A DNA stretch of 64,000 nt from Hyphomicrobiales bacterium (GTDB taxonomy: Bacteria; Pseudomonadota; Alphaproteobacteria; Rhizobiales; Rhizobiaceae): positions 88,865 through 152,864 of the forward strand of contig UEIF01000014.1 of NCBI GenBank assembly GCA_900468805.1. Reading direction: 5' to 3'. Shown here one piece after another: positions 28,251 through 36,581 of this stretch (within the stretch, counting starts at the first letter, position 1; every line of letters starts with the position of its first letter). The notes below the pieces were generated by a model that had not been told where the DNA came from, ran no database searches, and saw nothing but the letters and a program-made list of their open reading frames with translations. The translations under genes were made by a program, and so were the position numbers.

Positions 28251-30167
28251 GTGACACAATCCCCGAAGACCCCGCTGCTCGATCAGGTCGCCTATCCTGC
28301 CGACCTGCGCAAGCTCGAGGATCGCGATCTGCCGCAGCTTGCACGCGAAGTCAGGGACGAAATGATCGATGCCGTCTCCCGCACTGGCGGGCATCTCGGC
28401 GCAGGTCTCGGTGTGGTGGAACTGACGATCGCCATCCACAGCGTCTTCAATACACCTGACGACCGGCTAATCTTCGACGTCGGCCACCAGTGTTATCCGC
28501 ACAAGATCCTGACCGGACGCCGCGACCGCATACGCACGCTACGCCAGGAAAACGGCCTTTCGGGCTTCACCCGCCGGGCAGAGAGCGAATACGATCCCTT
28601 TGGTGCTGCGCACTCCTCGACCTCGATTTCGGCCGGTCTCGGCATGGCGGTCGCTGCCGATATCGACAAGACGGACCGCCGCGTCATCGCCGTCATCGGC
28701 GACGGAGCGCTGTCGGCCGGCATGGCCTATGAGGCGCTGAACAATGCTGGCGCGCTGGACGCGCGGCTGATCGTCATCCTCAACGACAACGACATGTCGA
28801 TCGCTCCACCGACGGGGGCGATGAGCGCCTATCTCGCCCGCCTTGCTTCCGGGCGCACCTATATGGGCTTCCGCGACTTCGGCAAGAAACTGACGGCCTA
28901 TCTCGGCAAGAACATCGACCGCGCCATCACCCGCGCCGTCGAGCATGCCCGCGGCTACGTGACCGGCGGGACGATGTTCGAGGAGATGGGCTTCTACCAT
29001 ATCGGCCCGATCGATGGACATTCCTTCGATCATCTTCTGCCTGTGCTGCGCAACGTGCGCGACAATGCCAATGGCCCGGTGCTGATCCATATCGTCACCC
29101 AGAAGGGCAAGGGCTATGCGCCGGCGGAAGCCGCCGCCGACAAATATCACGGCGTCAACAAATTCGATGTCATCACCGGCGCGCAGGCGAAGGTGAAGCC
29201 GAATGCGCCGAGCTATACCAATGTCTTTGCCGAAACGCTGGTCCAGGAAGCGACACTCGACGACCGCGTCGTCGGTATCACGGCCGCCATGCCGAGCGGC
29301 ACCGGCCTTGATAGATTCGCCGAGATCTTCCCGTCACGCTATTTCGATGTCGGCATTGCCGAACAGCATGCCGTGACCTTCGCCGCCGGCCTTGCCGCCG
29401 AAGGCTTCAAGCCGTTTGCGGCGCTCTATTCGACCTTCCTGCAGCGCGCCTATGACCAGGTTGTGCATGATGTGGCAATACAGGGCCTGCCGGTACGCTT
29501 CCCGATCGACCGCGCCGGTTTCGTCGGTGCTGATGGACCGACACATGCCGGCTCCTTCGACACCGCCTTCCTGGCCACCTTGCCCGGCTTCGTGGTGATG
29601 GCGGCTGCCGACGAGGCCGAGCTCAAGCATATGGTGCGCACAGCCGTCGCCTATGATGCCGGCCCGATCTCGTTCCGCTATCCGCGCGGCGAAGGTGTAG
29701 GCGTCGACATGCCGGAGCGCGGCCAGATCCTGGAGATCGGCCGCGGGCGCATCGTCAAGGAAGGCACCAAGGTGGCGCTTCTCTCCTTCGGCACGCGGCT
29801 TGCCGACTGTCTGCTGGCAGCCGAGGACCTCGATGCCGCAGGCCTCTCGACCACGGTTGCCGATGCGCGCTTCGCAAAGCCGCTCGACCACGCCCTGATC
29901 CGCCAGCTTGCACGCCATCACGAAATCCTCATCACCGTGGAAGAAGGTTCCGTCGGCGGCTTCGGAAGTCAGGTCATGCAATTCATGGCGACGGATGGAC
30001 TGCTCGACCGCGGGCTGAAGGTTCGCACACTCGTGATGCCCGATACCTGGATGGAGCAGGCAAAGCCGGAAGCGATGATCGGTCATGCGGGGCTCGATCG
30101 CGCCGGCATAGTCTCGACTGTCTTCAACGCACTCGGACGCGGTGTTGCGGTGGGCGTGGCCGGTTAA
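28251..30167 (+). CDS. dxs: 1-deoxy-D-xylulose-5-phosphate synthase
   Basis: Thiamine-diphosphate enzyme that condenses pyruvate and glyceraldehyde 3-phosphate, the first step of the MEP isoprenoid pathway. The GTG at 28251 gives 638 residues, the usual family length; longer in-frame starts lack family support. The ThDP motif [18 protein letters not shown], the transketolase Glu block [18 protein letters not shown], and the C-terminal domain with [16 protein letters not shown] are all present. It converges on the chemoreceptor gene. Isoprenoids made here would feed the ubiquinone route that includes the downstream ubiA. Confidence 0.96.
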   Translation: MTQSPKTPLLDQVAYPADLRKLEDRDLPQLAREVRDEMIDAVSRTGGHLGAGLGVVELTIAIHSVFNTPDDRLIFDVGHQCYPHKILTGRRDRIRTLRQENGLSGFTRRAESEYDPFGAAHSSTSISAGLGMAVAADIDKTDRRVIAVIGDGALSAGMAYEALNNAGALDARLIVILNDNDMSIAPPTGAMSAYLARLASGRTYMGFRDFGKKLTAYLGKNIDRAITRAVEHARGYVTGGTMFEEMGFYHIGPIDGHSFDHLLPVLRNVRDNANGPVLIHIVTQKGKGYAPAEAAADKYHGVNKFDVITGAQAKVKPNAPSYTNVFAETLVQEATLDDRVVGITAAMPSGTGLDRFAEIFPSRYFDVGIAEQHAVTFAAGLAAEGFKPFAALYSTFLQRAYDQVVHDVAIQGLPVRFPIDRAGFVGADGPTHAGSFDTAFLATLPGFVVMAAADEAELKHMVRTAVAYDAGPISFRYPRGEGVGVDMPERGQILEIGRGRIVKEGTKVALLSFGTRLADCLLAAEDLDAAGLSTTVADARFAKPLDHALIRQLARHHEILITVEEGSVGGFGSQVMQFMATDGLLDRGLKVRTLVMPDTWMEQAKPEAMIGHAGLDRAGIVSTVFNALGRGVAVGVAG

Positions 30168-30349
30168 GGCAGCACACCGACCCACATCTCTCTATTGTGG
30201 CCTCTCGCCATCTCGGTAGAAGATAATTCCGCCGTGATGCAACGCATCGTCGTTGAAATCGCCTTCAGCGGCAACGCCGGTATCTGCGCTTCCCAGTTCC
30301 GCCGCGACTATGTCGGAGCGCACATTTTTGCTGGAATTGTTCCAAGGTC

Positions 30350-30381
30350 ACAAAAAGAAAGGGCGGCAATGAATGCCGCCC
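30350..30381 (-). terminator. Terminator of the chemoreceptor gene
   Basis: GGGCGGCA and TGCCGCCC form a perfect 8-base-pair stem with a 5-base loop (30361-30381). Read on the minus strand, downstream of the chemoreceptor stop, the stem is followed by TTTCTTTTTG, a good intrinsic terminator. Confidence 0.75.
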
Positions 30382-30411
30382 TGCCTCATTTATCATTCGC
30401 GAGAGTAGCTC

Positions 30412-32358
30412 TCAGAATTCGGTCCAGTCTTCCTGGACAACAGCAGCGGCGGCCGTTGCCTGCTTGCCGCCGAAAGCCCTGGTGACTTTGCTGGCGAGTG
30501 CGCGGGCGGGAGACGCGACCGGGCGGGATGCCGGGGTCGCGGCAACGGTCCTCTGGACCGGAGCAGCAGCCTGGGTGCCGAGCTTGAACTGGCGTAGCAG
30601 GTCGTCGAGGGCGGAGGCTTCCTGGGCAAGCGCGTGGCTGGCGGCCGTCTGTTCTTCGACCATGGCGGCGTTCTGCTGGGTACCCTGGTCCATGTTGTTG
30701 ACCGCAGTATTGATCTCCTGCAGGCCGATCGACTGTTCGCGGGTGGCTGTGACGATCGCGCCGACGTGGTGGTTGATTTCCTGAACCTCGGCGACGATCG
30801 CTTCCAGCGCCTTGCCGGTTTCACCGACGAGGCCGACGCCGGAATTGACCTGTTCGCTGGAGGTGTTGATCAGTGCCTTGATTTCCTTGGCGGCGTTTGC
30901 GGACCGCTGAGCGAGTTCACGGACCTCCTGTGCGACGACGGCAAAACCCTTGCCGGCTTCACCGGCACGGGCGGCCTCGACGCCGGCGTTCAGCGCCAGG
31001 AGGTTGGTCTGGAAGGCGATGTCGTCGATAACGCCGATGATGTTGGAGATCTCGCCCGAGGACTTTTCGATCTGCTGCATGGCCGAAACCGCCCTGCGGA
31101 CGACCTCACCAGACTTTTCAGCGCCGAGGCGGGTGCGCTCGACGAGGTTGCCGACATCTTCGGCGCGCTTGGCGGAGTCGCGGACCGTGGTCGTGACCTC
31201 TTCGAGAGCGGCTGCGGTCTCTTCGACGGCAGCGGCCTGCTGTTCGGTGCGGTGGGCGAGATCGTCGGCGGCAGAGCGGATTTCACCGGCGCCGGCATTG
31301 ATGGCCGAAGCGTTGCGGCCGACCGACTGCAGGGCGGCCTGCAGCTTCTCGACGGCATTGTTGAAGTCGTTGCGCAGGCTGTCGTATTGCGGGGCGAACG
31401 GCGCTTGGATACGGGCTGCGACATCGCCAACGGCAAGGCCTGCAAGGCCGCCGGCCAGAGCTTCGACGGCGAAACGGATCTCGCCTTCTTCGCGGGCCTT
31501 CTGCTCGTCGCTCATCTGGCGCTGACGTTCGGCTTCGCCGCGCATGCGATCGGTTTCGCCGGCAAGATGCTGCTTTTCAATGGCGGCTTCCTTGAAGACC
31601 AGTACCGACTGAGCCATGCGGCCGACTTCGTCCTGACGGCCGGTTGCCGGAACTTCGACATTGTGGTCGCCGCCGGCGAGGCGGTCCATGGCCGTCGTCA
31701 TGCCGACGATCGGGCGAACGATGGTGCGCGACAAGGCCCAGGCGAGACCGGCGGCAGCAAGCGCTGCAGCAATGCCACCAGCCACCAGCGTGGTCTTGAG
31801 GTCGCTGTTGGCCTCAAGCTGAGCTTCAGCAAGAGACTCGGACTTTTCGCGGGCAAGCGACTTGATCTTGGCGGAAGCGGCGCGGAAGCCGTCGAGCTGG
31901 CCCTTGGTGGCGTTGACACCGATCTTGACGACCTCTGCGATCGGCGTTTCGGTTTCCTTGCGGGCCTTGGCCTGCGGCTCGGCGAGCTCATGGAAATAAA
32001 GGTCTGCAGCCTTCTGCATGTCGTCGATCATCGAGACGACCTCAGGCTGGGAAGAAGCGGTCTGCTTGGCGGCGGCAATTGCCTTTAGCATCCGCTCGCG
32101 GTTGGCGAAGATGTCGCCATAGGTGCTGTCGCTGCGGAAGAGGATGAAACCGCGCAGGTTGACGGCCTGCTCGAGCATGGCCTGCAACGCGTCGTCGATC
32201 TGGTTGACCAGACGCTCGGACTTCTCCTGCTCGGCGGAGGCGCTCGCCGAAGTCGTTGCCTTGGAATAGACGAAAGCGGAAACGGATACGAAAATAAGGA
32301 TGAGTGCTGCGAACGTGGCCGCAAGCTTACCGTTCAAGGATATGTTTCGAGCGAACAT
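30412..32358 (-). CDS. Methyl-accepting chemotaxis protein
   Basis: A 648-residue chemoreceptor. It has an N-terminal membrane helix ([20 protein letters not shown]), a four-helix-bundle periplasmic sensor (about 40-185, rich in charged helices with Lys/Ala/Glu), a second helix (about 190-210), a HAMP region ([20 protein letters not shown]), and a long signalling domain with the highly conserved hairpin tip [20 protein letters not shown]. The C-terminus ends DWTEF, which fits the xWxxF CheR-binding pentapeptide. Its ligand is unknown. It converges on dxs and has a strong terminator. Confidence 0.95.
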   Translation of the reverse strand: MFARNISLNGKLAATFAALILIFVSVSAFVYSKATTSASASAEQEKSERLVNQIDDALQAMLEQAVNLRGFILFRSDSTYGDIFANRERMLKAIAAAKQTASSQPEVVSMIDDMQKAADLYFHELAEPQAKARKETETPIAEVVKIGVNATKGQLDGFRAASAKIKSLAREKSESLAEAQLEANSDLKTTLVAGGIAAALAAAGLAWALSRTIVRPIVGMTTAMDRLAGGDHNVEVPATGRQDEVGRMAQSVLVFKEAAIEKQHLAGETDRMRGEAERQRQMSDEQKAREEGEIRFAVEALAGGLAGLAVGDVAARIQAPFAPQYDSLRNDFNNAVEKLQAALQSVGRNASAINAGAGEIRSAADDLAHRTEQQAAAVEETAAALEEVTTTVRDSAKRAEDVGNLVERTRLGAEKSGEVVRRAVSAMQQIEKSSGEISNIIGVIDDIAFQTNLLALNAGVEAARAGEAGKGFAVVAQEVRELAQRSANAAKEIKALINTSSEQVNSGVGLVGETGKALEAIVAEVQEINHHVGAIVTATREQSIGLQEINTAVNNMDQGTQQNAAMVEEQTAASHALAQEASALDDLLRQFKLGTQAAAPVQRTVAATPASRPVASPARALASKVTRAFGGKQATAAAAVVQEDWTEF

Positions 32359-32669
32359 CGGTCAATTTCTCCTGGCGACATCAGGCGCGACAAGGGGCAA
32401 CCGCGCGAGGTGCGCAGCCACAAGACTTCTTGATGAGGAACATGATCGGCGGGGAGGACGCGAGAGCCTTCATGGCACCAAGCGATTCAATTGAACCGCT
32501 GCAATCAAAGCGAACCTATGCGGGCAGGATTTAAATTTGTTTAAATTTGTGCATCGCAGCACATATCGGTTTAGTTTATTGCGGTTCCGGCGATATGAGG
32601 CTGTACTGGGATGCCCGCTGTGCCAACAAAATGCTTGCAACCGGCGGCTTTGACGGTCATTCACAGCCG
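32359..32669. other. Intergenic region between the chemoreceptor and tlyA
   Basis: A 311-base divergent gap that should carry promoters for both genes. It includes a tandem direct repeat of the 10-mer TTTAAATTTG at 32530-32549, the most AT-rich spot in this part. I see no coding potential that resembles a gene and no clear terminator. Confidence 0.5.
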
Positions 32670-33416
32670 ATGTCCGATCATAACAGCCAGCGCCTCGACC
32701 AACTCCTCGTCACCCTCGGCCTCTTTGCGAGCCGTTCGCGGGCCCGAGACGCCATTTCGCGCGGCACGGTGAAGGTCGCCGGGAAGGTAGTGACGAAGGC
32801 TGGTGCCGTCTTCAGCCCGGATGCGGCAATCGAGATCGACGATCCGGCGCAGGATTATGTTTCGCGCGCAGCGTTAAAGCTGGTGGCGGCGCTCGATCAC
32901 TTCGGGCTCGACCCGGCAGGACGGCACTGTCTCGATGTCGGCGCTTCGACTGGCGGCTTCACCGAAGTGCTGCTGGGGCGGGGGGCCGCACATGTGACGG
33001 CAATCGATGTCGGCCACGGGCAGATGCATCCGAGGATATCAGCCGATCCGCGGGTGACCAATATCGAGGGACTCAATGCCCGCAATCTCACGGCTGAGGA
33101 TATCGGCCAGCCCGTGGATTTCGTCGTCTCCGACGTCTCCTTCATCTCGGTGAAGCTGGCGCTTGCCCCGGCGCTCGATATTGCCGAGGTCAATGCGCTC
33201 GCCGCCATCCTCGTCAAACCGCAATTCGAGGCGGGGCGCGAGGCGATCGGCAAGGGCGGACTGCTCAAGGATCCGGCTTCCGGGCCCGATGTGGCGGCAG
33301 AACTCGAACGCTGGTTCACCGAGGACATGGGCTGGAAGAGTTTTGGGCTCATCCCTTCCCCCATCTCGGGCGGCGACGGCAATCAGGAATTTCTACTGGC
33401 AGGGACAAAAGCGTGA
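32670..33416 (+). CDS. tlyA: TlyA family rRNA (cytidine-2'-O)-methyltransferase
   Basis: A 248-residue protein with an N-terminal S4 RNA-binding domain (QRLDQLLVTLGLFASRSRAR, about residues 7-65) and a FtsJ-type SAM methyltransferase (CLDVGASTGGFTEVLLGRG motif). TlyA methylates 2'-O of cytidine in 16S and 23S rRNA in mycobacteria; older names call it a hemolysin. I chose the ATG at 32670, where the S4 domain starts, although no strong ribosome site precedes it. It overlaps the RlmD-like gene by four bases (GTGA), so the two methyltransferases are translationally coupled. Confidence 0.9.
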   Translation: MSDHNSQRLDQLLVTLGLFASRSRARDAISRGTVKVAGKVVTKAGAVFSPDAAIEIDDPAQDYVSRAALKLVAALDHFGLDPAGRHCLDVGASTGGFTEVLLGRGAAHVTAIDVGHGQMHPRISADPRVTNIEGLNARNLTAEDIGQPVDFVVSDVSFISVKLALAPALDIAEVNALAAILVKPQFEAGREAIGKGGLLKDPASGPDVAAELERWFTEDMGWKSFGLIPSPISGGDGNQEFLLAGTKA

Positions 33417-34663
33417 GCACGGAAACAATCACCATCGACAGGCTCGGCGCGCAGGGCGACGGTATTGCCAACGGCAAGGACGGGCCTGTCTATGTGCCCT
33501 TCACGCTGCCAGGCGAGACGGTGGCGATCGCCCGCGTCAAGAGCCAGGGCACGGTCATGTCGATCGCCTCGGCCTCCGCCGACCGACAGGAACCGCCCTG
33601 CCGGCATTTCGGGCCAGACGGCGTCAACGGCACCTGCGGTGGCTGCACGCTGCAGCACATGGCGGATGTGCCTTACCGGGCTTTCAAGCGGCAACTCGTC
33701 ATCGATGCGTTGAAATCGAAGGGATTGACGCCCGAGGTCGGCGAGATCGTCGCCGCGCATCCCGGCGAGCGGCGGCGAGTGGTCTTCGCGGCGCGAAAGA
33801 CCGAAAAAGACATGCTTGTTGGATTCAACCAGGCCGAAAGTCATCACATCGTCGCCATCGAGGAATGTCCCATCTCGTCGGCGGGGATCATCTCCCGGCT
33901 GCCGGCGATCAAGGCTGTCGGGGCGGCAGTCGCGACCAATGCGGATGTCTTCCGCATCGCAGTTCTGGAGACCCTGTCCGGCCTCGATCTCGCGATAGAG
34001 GGCGTCAAGAAGCTGTCGGACCAGCAGCGTCGCAAGACGGTCGAGGTCATACTCGGCCTTCGCGGCATCGCCCGCGTTTCGCTCGATGGTGAAATCCTGA
34101 TCGAGCCTGCCAAGCCGGTTGTCGAGTTCGGCGGTATCAAGGTCTCTCCGCCTGCCGGCGGCTTCACGCAGGCGACGAAGCCTGCTGAAGAGGCGATGGC
34201 AGAGCTGGTGCTTGCGCATGTCGGCAAGGCCAAGCGGATCACCGATCTCTTTGCCGGCGCCGGCACTTTTTCGCTGCAGCTTGCCCGCATCGGCCGCGTG
34301 CATGCCGTCGAGGGCGATGGCAAGGCGATCGCGGCTCTCGACCATGCGGCGCGCAATACACAGGGCCTGAAGCCCGTGACCGTCGAAAAGCGTGATCTCT
34401 TCCGCCGCCCGCTGATGACCTCGGAACTCAAGGTTTTTGACGCTGTGGTCTTCGATCCGCCGCGAGCGGGCGCAGAATTCCAGTGTAAGGAACTGGCGCG
34501 TTCGATCGTGAAGAAGGTGGTGGCCGTGAGCTGCAACCCGCTGACGCTTGCCCGCGACCTCGCCATCCTCGTCGAGGGCGGTTACCGGATCACCTCGGTC
34601 ACGCCCATCGACCAGTTCCTCTGGACCTCGCATGTCGAGGTCGTGGCGACGCTCGAGAAATAG
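33413..34663 (+). CDS. RlmD/TrmA-type RNA m5U methyltransferase
   Basis: A 416-residue class I methyltransferase of the RumA/RlmCD family that makes 5-methyluridine in rRNA. It has a TRAM-like N-terminus, cysteines placed for a 4Fe-4S cluster (C63, C75, C78, C152), the SAM motif DLFAGAGTFSLQL, the FDPPRAG motif and the catalytic Cys in SCNPLTLARDL (about residue 374). It begins with GTG inside the tlyA stop. The exact target (23S U747, U1939 or tRNA) cannot be resolved from sequence alone. It converges closely on the SRPBCC gene. Confidence 0.9.
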   Translation: MSTETITIDRLGAQGDGIANGKDGPVYVPFTLPGETVAIARVKSQGTVMSIASASADRQEPPCRHFGPDGVNGTCGGCTLQHMADVPYRAFKRQLVIDALKSKGLTPEVGEIVAAHPGERRRVVFAARKTEKDMLVGFNQAESHHIVAIEECPISSAGIISRLPAIKAVGAAVATNADVFRIAVLETLSGLDLAIEGVKKLSDQQRRKTVEVILGLRGIARVSLDGEILIEPAKPVVEFGGIKVSPPAGGFTQATKPAEEAMAELVLAHVGKAKRITDLFAGAGTFSLQLARIGRVHAVEGDGKAIAALDHAARNTQGLKPVTVEKRDLFRRPLMTSELKVFDAVVFDPPRAGAEFQCKELARSIVKKVVAVSCNPLTLARDLAILVEGGYRITSVTPIDQFLWTSHVEVVATLEK

Positions 34664-34670
34664 GCCGCCG

Positions 34671-35144
34671 TCAGGCGACCTTTTCGCCGGCGAGATAGCG
34701 GCCGAGCTGATCCAACTGTCCGGCGATGCCGGCCTGGCGGTATTCCACCTTGTCGCCACCATCAAGGATGGTGATCTGCTCGGTGACGACGACATGCGTG
34801 CCTTCGGCGACCGGCGTCAGGCTGATGGTCGTCAGTGACGAGGAGATGCGGCGTTCGTTATGCGACATCGTATAGGCGTAGACGATGCGGCGATCCCTGA
34901 CGATATCCTCATAGCGGGCGTCGGCGACATATTCGTCGCTCTTGCCAAAGTTGAACCGGCTGATATCGCGGCCGCCGACGCGGAAATCATTCTCCGTATA
35001 GGTAGTGGCGAAATCCTCGCCGATCGCCTCCCACTGCAGGCGCGCCTTCGGATCGGACCAGGCGGCGAAAACGCGTGGAGCCGGCACGTCATAAGTGCGT
35101 TCGATGGAGAATGTGGAATGAAGGGCGCTGTACTCTTCCTGCAT
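34671..35144 (-). CDS. SRPBCC/AHSA1 domain protein
   Basis: A 157-residue START-like ligand-binding protein of the AHSA1 (Activator of Hsp90 homologue) family. It starts MQEEYSALHSTFSIERTYDV and carries the typical APRVFAAWSDPKARLQWEAI and ends with DQLGRYLAGEKVA. The start at 35144 has AGGAGT upstream inside the end of arsR, four bases after the arsR stop. Pairs of an ArsR regulator with an SRPBCC protein are very common in Proteobacteria and Actinobacteria, so it is probably controlled by the ArsR protein. The ligand or substrate is unknown. Confidence 0.85.
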   Translation of the reverse strand: MQEEYSALHSTFSIERTYDVPAPRVFAAWSDPKARLQWEAIGEDFATTYTENDFRVGGRDISRFNFGKSDEYVADARYEDIVRDRRIVYAYTMSHNERRISSSLTTISLTPVAEGTHVVVTEQITILDGGDKVEYRQAGIAGQLDQLGRYLAGEKVA

Positions 35145-35148
35145 GGTC

Positions 35149-35514
35149 TTACTCCTTTTCGTTCTGCTTCCCAGGCTTGTCAGGCATTTCCGGATTGGCT
35201 TCGAGATATACGCCCAGCCTGTCGAGACGATGCTCCCAGAGCGTACGGCGCTCGTTGATCCAGGCCTCGGCTGAGCGCAGCGCCTGCGGTTCGATCCGGC
35301 AGGTGCGCACGCGGCCTGTTTTTTCCGAGCGCACAAGGCCACTTGCTTCCAGCATCTGCAGATGCTGGAGGACCGAAGGCAGTGCCATTGAGAGTGGCTC
35401 GGCCAGCTCTTTCACGGAAGCAGGCCCTTTGCAGAGCCGGTCCACCATGCTGCGCCGGGCGGGGTCCGCCAGCGCCTGAAACATCAAATCAAGGGCATGC
35501 GATTGGTTAGGCAT
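35149..35514 (-). CDS. ArsR family winged-helix regulator
   Basis: A 121-residue regulator with the ArsR winged helix (MFQALADPARRSMVDRLCKG, then SVKELAEPLSMALPSVLQHLQMLE). The classical metal-binding ELCVCDL motif is absent, so it is not an arsenic-type metal sensor but the class paired with SRPBCC proteins. A perfect 18-base palindrome overlaps its own start codon and a related imperfect palindrome lies 50 bases upstream, which suggests autoregulation. It is followed by the SRPBCC gene after four bases. Confidence 0.9.
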   Translation of the reverse strand: MPNQSHALDLMFQALADPARRSMVDRLCKGPASVKELAEPLSMALPSVLQHLQMLEASGLVRSEKTGRVRTCRIEPQALRSAEAWINERRTLWEHRLDRLGVYLEANPEMPDKPGKQNEKE

Positions 35515-35523
35515 ATGCCTAAC
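35506..35523. promoter_or_regulatory. Perfect palindromic operator overlapping the arsR start
   Basis: GTTAGGCATATGCCTAAC is a perfect 18-base palindrome that contains the arsR ATG. Binding here would block translation-start transcription. It fits an ArsR-type operator, but the protein-DNA link is inferred from position. Confidence 0.6.
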
Positions 35524-35553
35524 TATAGATGGGCCAGGACGAGAGTCAATAAA

Positions 35554-35575
35554 TAGTTTGGCAAATACCTAACTA
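35554..35575. promoter_or_regulatory. Second operator-like palindrome upstream of arsR
   Basis: The core GTTTGGCAAATACCTAAC at 35556-35573 matches the start-site palindrome in its outer bases. Its centre is 50 bases from the first, about five helical turns, so two ArsR dimers could lie on one DNA face. Confidence 0.5.
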
Positions 35576-35580
35576 TCCGA

Positions 35581-35818
35581 AATCCAGGAAAATACAGTTG
35601 ATGCGCTTCGAGCTGCGGTCCTTCAAACGGCTTCGCAGCGCGGGGGTTAAGCGCGCTGCGAACGGGCGATTGCCGTTGAATGGATTCGGACAAGAGGGTC
35701 GTACGAAACACGTCAAACGCCCGGACGGTCGGGGGATCCGTCTTCCATTCAATAGTTAGATTATACTTAAAAAAGACCTTAAATTCGCACCCGAGAATGC
35801 CCACCGATTTTTAGGGTA
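35581..35818. other. Structured non-coding stretch upstream of arsR
   Basis: This part of the 304-base gap between arsR and the enoyl-CoA hydratase gene contains a perfect 11-base-pair hairpin (35632-35642 with 35652-35662, 9-base loop) and a second pair of arms, TTGAATGGA (35676-35684) and TCCATTCAA (35744-35752). An AT-rich tail (TTAGATTATACTTAAAAAAG) follows. It could be a small RNA or a long leader. No recognised RNA family comes to mind and no gene is apparent. Confidence 0.4.
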
Positions 35819-36571
35819 TCAGCGGCGCATGAAGGCCTCGAAGGCCGCGCGCGCTTCAGCAGTTTTCAGGCGGGCGGCGAAATGACGGGCCTCTTCATCG
35901 ATGCGGGCGATGACCTCTTCCCGCGGGCCACGAACGAGGTCGCGGGCGATGTTCAACGCTTCCGGTGGTTTGGCGGCAAGCTTTGCGGCTGCAGCTAGCG
36001 CCTGCTTTTCAACCTCTTCCGGGCTCGTCACCTTCCAGATGAGACCGGCTTGCCTCGCATCATCGGCCGTAAAGGCCTCTCCGGCGACGAGCATGGCAAA
36101 GGCGCGCTGGTGCCCCATGATACGCGGAGCGATCAGGCTGGAACCCGCCTCAGGCACCAGTGCCAGATCGACGAAGGGTGTGCGGAATTGGCTGCGGTCG
36201 GAGGCGATCGTCAGGTCGCAATGCAGGTTGAGCGTCGTGCCGATGCCGATTGCAAGACCGTCGACTCCAGAGACGAGAGGCTTTTCGGCATTGACGAGAG
36301 CATAGAGGAAATCGATCAACTCCTCTCCGATGTTGCCGCCCATGGCCGTGGCGAGAAAATCGCCGATGTCGTTGCCGGCCGAAAAGCAGCCTTCCGTGCC
36401 GAGGAAGACCGTCACCCTGATCCCGGCATCGCTATTTGCGGCATTCAGGGCATCCGTCATTTTGCGATACATGTCGCGGGTAAAGGCATTCTTCTTTTCC
36501 GGCCGATTGAAGCGGATGATCTGGACGGCCGGATGTTCGGCGGATCGCTCGATGATAATGGGATCGCTCAT
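35819..36571 (-). CDS. Enoyl-CoA hydratase/isomerase family protein
   Basis: A 250-residue crotonase-fold protein, expected to hydrate or isomerise an enoyl-CoA in fatty acid or branched-chain acid breakdown. The family core is visible: AVQIIRFNRPEKKNAFTRDM, GCFSAGNDIGDFL (oxyanion hole) and VSGVDGLAIGIGTTL. The glutamates expected of true hydratases are not both obvious, so isomerase or other crotonase activity is possible. I chose the ATG at 36571, with GAGGAGC upstream; it lies 10 bases after the acyl-CoA dehydrogenase gene, so the pair is an operon. Confidence 0.85.
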   Translation of the reverse strand: MSDPIIIERSAEHPAVQIIRFNRPEKKNAFTRDMYRKMTDALNAANSDAGIRVTVFLGTEGCFSAGNDIGDFLATAMGGNIGEELIDFLYALVNAEKPLVSGVDGLAIGIGTTLNLHCDLTIASDRSQFRTPFVDLALVPEAGSSLIAPRIMGHQRAFAMLVAGEAFTADDARQAGLIWKVTSPEEVEKQALAAAAKLAAKPPEALNIARDLVRGPREEVIARIDEEARHFAARLKTAEARAAFEAFMRR

Positions 36572-36581
36572 TTTCAGCTCC

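Noticed and set aside
30634..32088. A 484-codon plus-strand frame antisense to the chemoreceptor
   Set aside because: It is Gly/Asp-rich, without recognisable domains, and mirrors codon bias of the real gene.
32530..32549. Possible CtrA-type site (TTAA pairs) in the tandem TTTAAATTTG repeat
   Set aside because: The spacing between TTAA elements is six bases, while CtrA sites usually need seven. The repeat is reported but not assigned to CtrA.
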